NCBI RefSeq assembly: GCF_016767175.1
Contig: NZ_CP068564.1
Span: 1,054,001 to 1,118,000, forward strand
Source of the DNA: Keratinibaculum paraultunense
GTDB taxonomy: Bacteria > Bacillota > Clostridia > Tissierellales > Tepidimicrobiaceae
Direction: 5' to 3'
DNA length: 64,000 nt
Shown: in pieces, positions 53,380 through 62,174 of the stretch
How positions within the stretch are numbered: the stretch's first letter is position 1
Layout: each line of letters begins with the position of its first letter
Made by a program: the position numbers and the translations under genes
Notes under the pieces: generated by a model
Database searches by the model: none
Told to the model about the DNA's origin: nothing
The model's input: only the letters and a program-made list of their open reading frames with translations

Positions 53380-55464
53380 TTACTCCTTTTCAAATCTTTT
53401 ATATCCGCATTCTTTATTTATACACTGAATTTTAATACCATTTTTAGTTTTTTTCTTAACCATAATTCCATTACATTGTGGACATTTTTCCTTTATAGGT
53501 TCATTCCAAGAACTAAAATTACAATTTGGAAAATTACTACATCCATAAAAAATTCTTCCTTTTTTAGAACGTCTTCTTATGATATTACCTCCACAAAGAG
53601 GACATGGAATATCTAATTCATCCACTATTGCTTTTGTATTTTTACAATCAGGATATCCAGGGCAAGCTAAAAATTTCCCATATCGCCCATATTTTATAAC
53701 CATATTCCTTCCACATTTTTCACAAATTTCATCAGTCACTTCATCTTGAATTTCCATTTCATCTATTTCTTCTTCTGCTTTTTTCAATAACACTTCAAAG
53801 TCCTTATAAAAATCATCCACTACTGCTTGCCATTTATATTTACCTTCTGCTATTTCATCTAATTTCTCTTCTAATTCTGCAGTGAACTCTTCATTTATTA
53901 TTTCTCCAAAATATTTTTCTAATAAATCATTTACTAAAATTCCCAACTCAGTAGGTTCAAAAGATTTATTATTTAAAATTACATATTCTCTATTTAATAT
54001 AGTGGATATAATTGGTGCATAAGTGCTAGGTCTACCAATTCCTAACTCTTCCATTGTCTTAATAAGTGAAGCTTCTGTATATCTAGAAGGTGGCTGAGTG
54101 AAATGTTGATTAGGTTCTATTTTATTTACTTTTAATTTTTCACCTTCTACTAGTTTTGGTATTTCCAGATCATTCTCATCATTATCTTGATTATTATATA
54201 TTTTTAAAAAACCATCAAAATTCAACTTAGAACCTGAGGCTCTAAATACATTTCCATTTGATATTATCCTAACTGAAATAGTGTCATACTTGGCAGGAGC
54301 CATCTGAGAACTTATAAATCTCCTCCAAATTAAATCATATAATTTATATTGATCTAAGGTTAAGGAACTTTTTATTTCTTCAGGTTTTCTTAATACTGAA
54401 GTAGGTCTTATGCCTTCATGAGCATCTTGAGCTTCTTTTTTACTCTTGTTGATATAATTTTTCCCTCCATTATTATATTCTTTTCCATAATTATTAATTA
54501 TGAAATTTTTTGCTTGTTCAACTGCTTCATCAGATACTCTAGTAGAGTCAGTTCTAATATATGTTATAAGTCCTACTGTACCTTCGCCTTTAATATCTAT
54601 TCCTTCATAAAGTTGTTGTGCAATCATCATTGTTTTTTTAGTAGAAAAACCTAATTTCTTTGAACTTTCCTGTTGAAGAGTACTAGTAGTAAAAGGTGCA
54701 TAAGGATTCTTTTTTCTAGTACTTTTCCTTACACTATCTACAATAAAATTGTCTTCATCTATATTTTTTATTATTTTATCTACTTCTTCTTTATTAGAAA
54801 TTTCTATTTTCTTATCCTTACCGTCTTCAATAATACCATAAAAATTTGCTTCAAATGGAATATCATTTTTTTCTAATAAAGCTTTAATAGTCCAATATTC
54901 TTCAGGAATAAAAGCCTCTATTTCTTTTTCTCTATCGCATATTAGTTTTACTGCTACTGACTGAACTCTACCTGCACTTAAACCTTTTCTTATCTTTCGC
55001 CAAAGTAAAGGACTTATTTTATATCCTACAAGCCTATCTAATATTCTCCTAGCTTGTTGTGCATCTACAAGATTTTTATCAATTGCTCTTGGCTTCTTCA
55101 TAGCATTTAATACGGCATTTTTTGTTATCTCATTAAATTCAACTCTTACTAATTCGTCTTCTGGAATTTTTAATATATGAGCTAAATGCCACGATATAGC
55201 TTCTCCTTCTCTATCAGGGTCAGTAGCTAAAAAGATTTTGTTGGATTTTTTGGCCTCATCTTTTAATTCTTTAACCACTGGTCCTTTACCTCTAATTGTA
55301 ATATATTTTGGCTTATAATTATTTTTTATATCAATGCCTAAAGTACTTTTAGGCAAATCCCTCACATGTCCTACAGAAGCTTTAACTTTATAATTTTTCC
55401 CTAAAAATTTTCCAATAGTTTTTGCTTTTGCAGGTGACTCAACTATAACTAAATTCTTTTGCAA
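53380..55464 (-). CDS. topA: DNA topoisomerase I
   Basis: TopA relaxes negative supercoils. The 694 residues have the TOPRIM domain (VIVESPAKAKTIGKFLG; ATDPDREGEAISWHL), the core with the active-site Tyr in TYIRTDSTR near residue 305, and three C-terminal zinc ribbons (CEKCGRNMVIKYGRYGKFLA, CPLCGGNIIRRRSKKGRIFY and CPQCNGIMVKKKTKNGIKIQ). The start is a TTG after GGAGGTG. It follows dprA, as in Bacillus; trmFO and xerC, next in Bacillus, are missing. Confidence 0.98.
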   Translation of the reverse strand: MQKNLVIVESPAKAKTIGKFLGKNYKVKASVGHVRDLPKSTLGIDIKNNYKPKYITIRGKGPVVKELKDEAKKSNKIFLATDPDREGEAISWHLAHILKIPEDELVRVEFNEITKNAVLNAMKKPRAIDKNLVDAQQARRILDRLVGYKISPLLWRKIRKGLSAGRVQSVAVKLICDREKEIEAFIPEEYWTIKALLEKNDIPFEANFYGIIEDGKDKKIEISNKEEVDKIIKNIDEDNFIVDSVRKSTRKKNPYAPFTTSTLQQESSKKLGFSTKKTMMIAQQLYEGIDIKGEGTVGLITYIRTDSTRVSDEAVEQAKNFIINNYGKEYNNGGKNYINKSKKEAQDAHEGIRPTSVLRKPEEIKSSLTLDQYKLYDLIWRRFISSQMAPAKYDTISVRIISNGNVFRASGSKLNFDGFLKIYNNQDNDENDLEIPKLVEGEKLKVNKIEPNQHFTQPPSRYTEASLIKTMEELGIGRPSTYAPIISTILNREYVILNNKSFEPTELGILVNDLLEKYFGEIINEEFTAELEEKLDEIAEGKYKWQAVVDDFYKDFEVLLKKAEEEIDEMEIQDEVTDEICEKCGRNMVIKYGRYGKFLACPGYPDCKNTKAIVDELDIPCPLCGGNIIRRRSKKGRIFYGCSNFPNCNFSSWNEPIKEKCPQCNGIMVKKKTKNGIKIQCINKECGYKRFEKE

Positions 55465-55491
55465 TACTTACACCTCCAAACAATGATACAC

Positions 55492-56589
55492 TTATAATAA
55501 AGTAAATATTCCACCTGTCATTTCTTTAATCATCCCTTTTAATTCCAATATAGTAAGTATACTATTTATAGTAGAAATATCCAATCCAGTTTTTATTGCT
55601 ATTGTATCTTTGTGTATAGGACCATCCTTTACCAATTCTATTACCTGAATTTCTACTGGACTCAATCCTGATAGGGAAACAGTTTCTTTCTTTTGTATCT
55701 TTAATCTTTCCTGTAATTCGTATATTTCCTCAACTATATCATCTATATCCATTACAAGTTTAGCACCATCTTTAATTAATTTATTAGTTCCTCTACTAAA
55801 AATACTATTAATATTGCCAGGCAAAGCAAATACTTCTTTGCCTTGCTCCAAAGCATGATGGGCTGTTATCAAAGAGCCGCTCTTTTCTTTAGCTTCAATA
55901 ACTAATACTCCAAGGGATAAGCCACTTATTAACCTATTTCGCTGAGGAAAATTATATGCTAATGGCGGTACTCCTAAAAAATATTCAGTCATGATCATAC
56001 CATTTAATGGTATTTCTTTATACAATTTTTCATTTTTCTTTGGATATATTATATCTAAACCATTTCCCAAAATTCCTATTGTCCTGCCATTTTCTTCTAT
56101 AGCTATTTTATGGGCAATAGCGTCAATACCCAAAGCCAAACCGCTAACTATAGTTATATCTATATTAACCAATTCTCTTACTAGTTTTTCAGTAGCCCAT
56201 TTACCATAACTAGTGGTTTTTCTCGACCCTACTACTGCAATAGAAAATTCATCTTTTTCCTGCCATTCTCCCTTTTTATATAAAACCTTTGGTTTATCAT
56301 ATATATTATAAAGTCTTTTAGGATAATTTTCATCCAATATAGTAATTACATCAATTTCTTTTTTATTTAATTCATAAAATAATTTATCAATGTATTTTTC
56401 TTTTCGATTACATATAATTTTATCTATAATATTAGGTTTTACACCTTTTAAACTATATAATATGTCAGTGGAAGTATACCAAATATCTGTCAATTGGGGA
56501 GTCTGTTTCATTAATTTATCTATATTTTTATTTCCAATTCCAAGGCTATTTAACCATATTAAAACTTCTCTATTGGAAATTTCTCTCAT
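55492..56589 (-). CDS. dprA: DNA-processing protein DprA (Smf)
   Basis: DprA loads RecA onto incoming single-stranded DNA during natural transformation. The Rossmann-like core shows IAVVGSRKTTSYGKWATEKL, VSGLALGIDAIAHKIA, and EQGKEVFALPGNI with RGTNKLIKDGA, and a C-terminal winged helix (about 305 to 365) is present. The ATG at 56589 is preceded by GGGGGCAG; the protein is 365 residues. The gene follows yifB/comM, another transformation-related gene, which suggests a competence function, but dprA is common in non-competent bacteria too. Confidence 0.96.
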   Translation of the reverse strand: MREISNREVLIWLNSLGIGNKNIDKLMKQTPQLTDIWYTSTDILYSLKGVKPNIIDKIICNRKEKYIDKLFYELNKKEIDVITILDENYPKRLYNIYDKPKVLYKKGEWQEKDEFSIAVVGSRKTTSYGKWATEKLVRELVNIDITIVSGLALGIDAIAHKIAIEENGRTIGILGNGLDIIYPKKNEKLYKEIPLNGMIMTEYFLGVPPLAYNFPQRNRLISGLSLGVLVIEAKEKSGSLITAHHALEQGKEVFALPGNINSIFSRGTNKLIKDGAKLVMDIDDIVEEIYELQERLKIQKKETVSLSGLSPVEIQVIELVKDGPIHKDTIAIKTGLDISTINSILTILELKGMIKEMTGGIFTLL

Positions 56590-56591
56590 AT

Positions 56592-58124
56592 CTACTGCCC
56601 CCAATACTTATTATCCATACTTCTATACCTTATAGCTTCCAATATATGTTTATCTCTAATAATATCATCTTCGTCTAAATCAGCAATTGTTCTTCCCACC
56701 TTCAGTATTTTATTATAAGTTCTAGCGCTAAACCTATACTTTTTGAATGCTTTTTTCATGATAAATTCAGCTTCATCAGTAAGTTTACAATACTTTTTTA
56801 TATCTTTTGTCTCTAATTGTGAATTACTATATATGTTTTTATCTTTATATCTTTCTATTTGAATTTTTCTAGCCTTATTAACTCTATTTCTTATATCCTC
56901 TGATGTATCTATCTTTCTATCATCTCTTAAATCTTTATAATTTACAGGTAACACTTCAATATGAATATCTATTCTATCCAATAAAGGATTGCTAATTTTA
57001 GATAAATATCTATCTATATTACTTTGAGTACAATTACATTCGTGATACGGATCACCATAATATCCGCACGGACATGGGTTCATACTGGCTATCATCATAA
57101 ACTTAGATGGATAAGTTAAACTAGCATTTACTCTAGATATAGTAACCACTCCATCCTCCATAGGTTGCCTTAATACTTCAATAACTTCTCTTTTAAATTC
57201 TGGCAGTTCATCTAAAAACAGCACTCCATTATGTGCTAAAGAAACTTCACCTGGTTTAGGTACTCTTCCTCCACCAATTAATGATGCTACAGATATAGTA
57301 TGATGAGGTGATCTAAAAGGACGGCTTTTTATCAATGCATTAGACTCTAGCAGACCTGCAACACTATATATTTTTGTAACTTCTATTGATTCTTCAAAAG
57401 TTAAGTCAGGTAATATTGTAGGTATTCTTTTAGCTGCCATAGTTTTTCCAGACCCTGGAGGACCAATAATTAATACATTATGATTTCCAGCAGCAGCCAC
57501 CTCTAGTGCCCGTTTTAAACTCTCCTGTCCCTTTATATCACTAAAATCTATACCATTGTATTTTTTTTCACTCTTAAAAATTGTATTTTCTGTTTTATAA
57601 GGCTCTATCCATTCATCTCCATTAAGAAAATCCACTACCTGTTTTAAATCTTTAACAGGAATTATTTCTATATCCTCTACAACTGCTGATTCATTCCTAT
57701 TATCATAAGGAACTATACATTTTTTAATATTCGATTCACGCATAGAAATTACCATTGGAAGAGCACCTTCCACAGAATTTAATTTTCCATCTAAACCAAG
57801 TTCTCCTATAAATGCTACACTATCATCATATGTATTGTCAATTATTCCTACAGCCATAAGAATACCTACTGCAATGGCTAAATCCAATTGAGAGCCTTCT
57901 TTTCTCAAATTAGCTGGAACTAGATTAACAGTAATCCTATTTAATGGAAACTCATATCCACTGTTTTTTATAGCAGTACGTACTCTTTCTTTTGACTCTT
58001 TAATAGATATATCAGCTAACCCTACAATATTAAATAGAGGAAGTCCCTTAGATAAATCTGTTTCCACTTCTATAACATATCCATTTAACCCTTGTAATAC
58101 ACAGGTATTAACTTTGGAATACAT
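56592..58124 (-). CDS. comM: YifB/ComM family Mg chelatase-like AAA ATPase
   Basis: ComM is a hexameric helicase that promotes branch migration of transformed DNA. The 510 residues have an N-terminal Lon-protease-like domain (ANLRKEGSQLDLAIAVGIL), an AAA+ domain with Walker A IIGPPGSGKTMAAKRIP and Walker B GVLFLDELPEF, a zinc motif CPCGYYGDPYHECNC, and the C-terminal Mg-chelatase subunit domain. It lies between yraN and dprA, a common order in Clostridia. Confidence 0.96.
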   Translation of the reverse strand: MYSKVNTCVLQGLNGYVIEVETDLSKGLPLFNIVGLADISIKESKERVRTAIKNSGYEFPLNRITVNLVPANLRKEGSQLDLAIAVGILMAVGIIDNTYDDSVAFIGELGLDGKLNSVEGALPMVISMRESNIKKCIVPYDNRNESAVVEDIEIIPVKDLKQVVDFLNGDEWIEPYKTENTIFKSEKKYNGIDFSDIKGQESLKRALEVAAAGNHNVLIIGPPGSGKTMAAKRIPTILPDLTFEESIEVTKIYSVAGLLESNALIKSRPFRSPHHTISVASLIGGGRVPKPGEVSLAHNGVLFLDELPEFKREVIEVLRQPMEDGVVTISRVNASLTYPSKFMMIASMNPCPCGYYGDPYHECNCTQSNIDRYLSKISNPLLDRIDIHIEVLPVNYKDLRDDRKIDTSEDIRNRVNKARKIQIERYKDKNIYSNSQLETKDIKKYCKLTDEAEFIMKKAFKKYRFSARTYNKILKVGRTIADLDEDDIIRDKHILEAIRYRSMDNKYWGQ

Positions 58125-58168
58125 AATAAGGTCCCCCTTTAAAAAACATTTTTATCTTATTTAGACTA

Positions 58169-58519
58169 TCAACAAAAAGCATTCTCTATATGATTAATTT
58201 TATATTCTTTAGCTAAAAACACCTCTATTATATCGTATCTTATTTGATAATCAAATAGATTCTTTTCCTTCATATATATAAAAGAAGTCTTTATGATCTT
58301 ATTTTGTTTTCCCACATTTACTGCTTCATAGGGATAACCAAAATAAGTACTAGTTCTAGTTTTTACTTCTATAAAAGTTAATATATCAGATTTAGCGGCT
58401 ATTATATCTATCTCTCCTATATTAGTTCTATAATTTGTATCTAAAATTTCATATCCTTGGGATTTAAGATAGTCTAAAGCCAATTTTTCCCCTATTAATC
58501 CTTTATCCCTGTTATTAAT
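58169..58519 (-). CDS. YraN family endonuclease-like protein (UPF0102), probable ATT start
   Basis: YraN proteins have a restriction-endonuclease-like fold of unknown role. The nuclease-type motif GEIDIIA with a following TFIEVKTRTS is present (D-x-E-x-K-like). A TTG at 58483 would give 104 residues but would lose the conserved N-terminal segment NNRDKGLIGEKLALDYL, which is in frame upstream. The only start that keeps it is ATT at 58519, with GGGAGGGAG six bases upstream and overlapping the ylqH stop. That gives 116 residues, the family length. The neighbours are ylqH and yifB. ATT starts are rare, so this needs proof. Confidence 0.88.
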   Translation of the reverse strand: MNNRDKGLIGEKLALDYLKSQGYEILDTNYRTNIGEIDIIAAKSDILTFIEVKTRTSTYFGYPYEAVNVGKQNKIIKTSFIYMKEKNLFDYQIRYDIIEVFLAKEYKINHIENAFC

Positions 58520-58802
58520 CTCTACTCCCTCCCTTTTCTTTATCTAAAAGATATACAAATAGGATTATTTCTGAAACAGCTTCATATAGTTCCTCTGGAA
58601 TTTCCTCATGTAAATCTAATTTAATTAAATCTTCTATTAATTTTTCATCTTTATATATTTCAATTCCTTCTTTATGACCTTTTTCAATAATTTTCTCAGC
58701 AATTTCCCCCTTGCCTTTTGCAATTACTTTTGGAGCATTATATTCTTTTTTATAGGATAGAGCTACTGCTTTTTTAATAATTTTATTTTTTCCCTGTTTC
58801 AT
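58515..58802 (-). CDS. ylqH: YlqH, free-standing FlhB C-terminal-domain homologue
   Basis: This 95-residue protein matches the cytoplasmic tail of FlhB after the NPTH cleavage site: KKAVALSYKKEYNAPKVIAK, EEIPEELYEAVSEIILFVYL. The same region of FlhB in this window is 30710 to 30900. No NPTH motif or membrane helix is present. The ATG at 58802 follows GCAGGTG and lies 4 bases after ylqG. In B. subtilis the gene also follows ylqG. Function is not known. Confidence 0.92.
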   Translation of the reverse strand: MKQGKNKIIKKAVALSYKKEYNAPKVIAKGKGEIAEKIIEKGHKEGIEIYKDEKLIEDLIKLDLHEEIPEELYEAVSEIILFVYLLDKEKGGSRD

Positions 58803-58806
58803 ATTT

Positions 58807-60186
58807 TTACACCTGCACATCTAAAAAATAAATAGGATTCGGATTCACTATTAAATAGTCTAGCATATTATTTTCTTTCTCTTCTGTATATTTAATACTG
58901 TTAATTTTATAACCTGTACTATTTACCATTTCATTTAATAAGTTCTCTTTATCCTTAAAAAAAATAATATCATCCTTGTTAATATTTTTAAACAATACAT
59001 CAATTTTATTTTCAATAACTCTTAAATATATATTTATATTTCCAAAATTATTTGTTTTCAAGTCTATAAAAACATTGATTGCTTCTTTAGGATTATCTTT
59101 CTTTTTTTTATTCTTTACTAAAGTAATAAAACCTTCATCCCAAAATTTACTAATTTTAAAAGGAAAACATATAATATTTAAATGTTCATAAAGTTGTTGT
59201 AAAAATTCAAATTTATTTTGAATTTCTTCTATACTATCAAATATATTATCATCAATTTTCCCATCTTTAAAGTTAATATTGCCATCTTTAAACAACTGTA
59301 TTATTTTTTGTATATTTGTCTTATGTCTTATAATATTTTGATCTAGCATATTTAAATTATCATTTTTAATAATATTATATTTATCATTGCTTGTAAATTT
59401 TTTCTCTATTATATTTTCTAAATTCATAAAGTTCTCCGAAAATAAATAAGTATTTTCAACCAATTCTAAAAAATATTCTATATTATTCATACTTGGTTTA
59501 ATATCGTATTTAATAAAAATACTAATAGTTTTGATTAAATTTGAATCTATAGTGTTTCTTTCTAATAGTTGACAAAATTTTTCTTTTACATATTCTGATA
59601 TATCAAATTGTCCATTATGCTCGTCTTTAGGTTGTATTAGAATATTCCTTATATCTTCATCTCCTATAAATTTTAATTCATCATAAGAATTGACTAGTAA
59701 AACCATATCTTCATCAAACATTTTTATAAGCTGTTCTAATTTATCTAATATCCAAAGCCCTTTCTCTAAATTTTCCCTATTTATAGAAACATTATATTTT
59801 ACTAAACTATCTAAAAATTCTATAGCTACCTCATCTTGTTCTAACTTATATTCTGCTAATATATTCATTAAGTATTCTTCTTTTTTAATAGCTAAATCTA
59901 AATTAGTTAGTTTTAAAGAATCATTCGTATTCTTTTCTAAAACAGGAGTCAGTATTATTTTATTAGGCAATAAAGACTTTACAGTAAATGTTATAAGTTT
60001 GTCTTCATACTGAGTAAAATTTCCTTCTACATAAGCTTTTACAACCCCAAAGTTTTTAATATCTATAATAGCTAAATCCTCTATAATTTCTAAAATTTTC
60101 CCTTTAATTAAATCTCCTTCTTTTAAAGATATCTTCTTTTCATCATTATAGAGATCATATATATTAAACAAATTTGTTATTTTCAT
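58807..60186 (-). CDS. YlqG-like protein with a FliK-type C-terminal domain
   Basis: The 459-residue protein is not well known. Residues about 20 to 85 look like a beta-rich, OB/S1-like segment (LKEGDLIKGKILEIIEDLAI). The central 250 residues are charged helices. The last 90 residues (INVFIDLKTNNFGNINIYLR, VIENKIDVLFKNINKDDIIF) have the pattern of the FliK C-terminal core. It lies directly upstream of ylqH, the FlhB-tail protein, so the pair looks like a FliK/FlhB switch outside the flagellar operon. B. subtilis has ylqG at the same place. Function unknown. Confidence 0.75.
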   Translation of the reverse strand: MKITNLFNIYDLYNDEKKISLKEGDLIKGKILEIIEDLAIIDIKNFGVVKAYVEGNFTQYEDKLITFTVKSLLPNKIILTPVLEKNTNDSLKLTNLDLAIKKEEYLMNILAEYKLEQDEVAIEFLDSLVKYNVSINRENLEKGLWILDKLEQLIKMFDEDMVLLVNSYDELKFIGDEDIRNILIQPKDEHNGQFDISEYVKEKFCQLLERNTIDSNLIKTISIFIKYDIKPSMNNIEYFLELVENTYLFSENFMNLENIIEKKFTSNDKYNIIKNDNLNMLDQNIIRHKTNIQKIIQLFKDGNINFKDGKIDDNIFDSIEEIQNKFEFLQQLYEHLNIICFPFKISKFWDEGFITLVKNKKKKDNPKEAINVFIDLKTNNFGNINIYLRVIENKIDVLFKNINKDDIIFFKDKENLLNEMVNSTGYKINSIKYTEEKENNMLDYLIVNPNPIYFLDVQV

Positions 60187-60202
60187 AATGGCTTTACCAC
60201 CT

Positions 60203-60814
60203 TTATTTACTTAAAATATTACCTAAAAAAGATATTCTGTGAATAGGGGATGGCCCTATTTGTTTAATAGCTTCCCTGTGCTCTTTAGTCCCATATCCTT
60301 TATTCTTATTGATTTTATAACCTGGAAATTGTTTGTCCCATATTTGACACAATCTATCCCTATATACTTTTGCAATTATTGATGCACATGCAATACCGTG
60401 ACTCTTTGCATCACCTTTAATTAAACTAGTTTGAGGTATATCCAAAGATACTCTTTCTGCATCTATCAAAAGGTAATCTGGAATTACCTGCTCATTATTC
60501 TTATCCTTTAAATTTAATACTGCTTTCTTCATGGCAAGTTTTGCACTTTCTTTTATGTTTATCTCATCTATAATTTTTGAATCTACTTGCCCAATACCTA
60601 CAGCAATTGAATTTTCAATTATATCATAATATAATTTTTCTCTCTTTTTCGCTGTCAGTTTTTTTGAATCATCAACTCCATTTATCATTAACCCTTCAGG
60701 CATTATAATAGCACAAGCAATTACATCTCCTGCTAAACAGCCACGTCCTACTTCATCTATACAAGCAATAAGTTTATATCCTTCATTGTGAAGTTTGTTT
60801 TCAATATCTAGCAA
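60203..60814 (-). CDS. rnhB: Ribonuclease HII
   Basis: RNase HII removes ribonucleotides from DNA and RNA from hybrids. The 203 residues contain the active-site motif CIDEVGRGCLAGDVIA (Asp20, Glu21), LLIDAERVS, and GDAKSHGIACASIIAKVYRD. The end, KNKGYGTKEHREAIKQIGPS followed by PIHR, is typical. It lies 4 bases after rbgA. Confidence 0.97.
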   Translation of the reverse strand: MLDIENKLHNEGYKLIACIDEVGRGCLAGDVIACAIIMPEGLMINGVDDSKKLTAKKREKLYYDIIENSIAVGIGQVDSKIIDEINIKESAKLAMKKAVLNLKDKNNEQVIPDYLLIDAERVSLDIPQTSLIKGDAKSHGIACASIIAKVYRDRLCQIWDKQFPGYKINKNKGYGTKEHREAIKQIGPSPIHRISFLGNILSK

Positions 60815-60818
60815 TATA

Positions 60819-61673
60819 TCACCTCAAATTCTTTGGTAATTCTAATGTTATTCTTCCTATAAAACCTTCTCTAAATTCATCAATTATAATATGAGAGACT
60901 TTTTCAAAATCTATTTTTCCACCTTTAATAATACATCCTCGTTTTTTACCTATTTCCATCATTATATCATAAGGTGTTTTGTCTTTAGTTATTATATTAT
61001 AACGATTTTCTATATAGCTATTGGATATCTCATTTAGTCTTTCTATAAGTTCCATAGATAAAGTTATAGTATCCAATAATTCATCCTTTATAGCACCGGT
61101 AAAAGCTAAATTTAATCCTACATGTTTATCTTCAAATCTAGGCCACAGTATTCCAGGAGTATCCAATAATTCTAAACCGCCTTTAATTTTAATCCATTGA
61201 TTTGCTTTGGTTACTCCAGGTTTATTTCCTACCTTAGCACCTTTCCTATTTGAAAGACTATTGATTAAAGTGGATTTGCCTACATTTGGTATACCAAGTA
61301 TCATAACCCTTATAGGCTTGTTTTTAATTCCCTTCTTTTTTAATGCTATTCTCTTATCCTCTGTAAGTTTATAGGATAATTTAACTATATTATCTATACC
61401 CTTTTTATTTAAACTATCTACACTTACTGCTTTAATTCCCTTTGACTTAAAATATTCTTCCCACAACAAATTTGCTTTTTTATCAGCTAAATCCGATTTG
61501 TTTAAAATAATAAGTCTTGGTTTATTACCTATGATAGTATTTATATCAGGATTTTGACTACTATAAGGTATTCTTGCATCTATTACTTCATACACTAAAT
61601 CAACTAGAGAAAGATTTTTTTTAATAGAATTTCTAGTTTTTTTCATATGTCCAGGATACCAATTTATATTCAT
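60819..61673 (-). CDS. rbgA: Ribosome biogenesis GTPase RbgA (YlqF)
   Basis: RbgA is a late 50S assembly GTPase. The G motifs are in circularly permuted order: NKSDLADKK (G4) comes first, then GIPNVGKSTLINSL (G1), then LDTPGILWPRF (G3). The N terminus INWYPGHMKKTRNSIKKNL is typical. The ATG at 61673 follows AGGTGAT; the GTG at 61682 is part of that site. The protein is 284 residues. It lies after the rplS terminator and starts the rnhB group. Confidence 0.97.
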   Translation of the reverse strand: MNINWYPGHMKKTRNSIKKNLSLVDLVYEVIDARIPYSSQNPDINTIIGNKPRLIILNKSDLADKKANLLWEEYFKSKGIKAVSVDSLNKKGIDNIVKLSYKLTEDKRIALKKKGIKNKPIRVMILGIPNVGKSTLINSLSNRKGAKVGNKPGVTKANQWIKIKGGLELLDTPGILWPRFEDKHVGLNLAFTGAIKDELLDTITLSMELIERLNEISNSYIENRYNIITKDKTPYDIMMEIGKKRGCIIKGGKIDFEKVSHIIIDEFREGFIGRITLELPKNLR

Positions 61674-61691
61674 GGTAATCACCTACTTTTC

Positions 61692-61721
61692 AAAATAAAA
61701 TTGGGACTATATAGTCCCAAT
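61692..61721 (-). terminator. Rho-independent terminator after rplS
   Basis: A 22-base perfect palindrome (ATTGGGACTAT / ATAGTCCCAAT) begins 3 bases after the rplS stop and is followed on the minus strand by TTTTATTTTG. It closes the rplS unit. Readthrough must supply rbgA unless a promoter was missed. Confidence 0.88.
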
Positions 61722-61724
61722 AAA

Positions 61725-62072
61725 TTAATACATCGTTTTTTCTCTCACTTTAGCAGCTTTACCTTGCCTTTTTCTTAAATAATAAAGTTTTGCTCTTCTT
61801 GCTTTACCTTTCCTAGTTACCACAATTTTATCAATTCTTGGAGAATGTAAAGGAAAAGTTCTTTCAACACCAACACCGTAAGATAATCTTCTTACAGTAA
61901 AAGTTTCTTTAATTCCTCCACCTTGTCTTTTTATAACTGTGCCTTCAAATATTTGTATTCTTTCACGACTTCCCTCTTTGACCTTATAATGAACTTGAAC
62001 AGTATCACCTACATTAAAATCAGGCAAATCATTTCTCAATTGTTCATTTTCCAACACCTTAATTATATCCAC
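61725..62072 (-). CDS. rplS: Large ribosomal subunit protein bL19
   Basis: L19 lies at the 30S/50S interface. The 115 residues match the family throughout: [60 protein letters not shown], and [20 protein letters not shown]. It has its own promoter, structured leader and terminator. Confidence 0.98.
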   Translation of the reverse strand: MDIIKVLENEQLRNDLPDFNVGDTVQVHYKVKEGSRERIQIFEGTVIKRQGGGIKETFTVRRLSYGVGVERTFPLHSPRIDKIVVTRKGKARRAKLYYLRKRQGKAAKVREKTMY

Positions 62073-62095
62073 TGTTCAAACCTCCCTTCTCCCTA

Positions 62096-62125
62096 GACGT
62101 TCTTACCTTATGGTAGCGGACCGTC
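62096..62125 (-). promoter_or_regulatory. L19 leader RNA element upstream of rplS
   Basis: In the RNA, GACG (62125 to 62122) pairs with CGTC (62099 to 62096), and inside it TACC pairs with GGTA around an ATAA loop, leaving internal loop GGTCCGC-like bases. The position 24 bases before the rplS start, and the shape, agree with the Firmicutes L19 leader (the Rfam family L19_leader), thought to bind L19 for feedback control. The match is from memory of the family, not from a search. Confidence 0.65.
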
Positions 62126-62145
62126 AGTACTTTTACACGTTGTGT

Positions 62146-62174
62146 ATTATAGCATATGAAAATATAAAACACAA
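62146..62174 (-). promoter_or_regulatory. Sigma-A promoter of rplS
   Basis: The minus strand reads TTGTGT (62174 to 62169), a 17-base spacer, and a perfect TATAAT (62151 to 62146) with TGC upstream, i.e. an extended -10. It begins directly after the trmD stop codon. Expected start of transcription is near 62139, giving a leader of about 67 nt. Confidence 0.85.
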
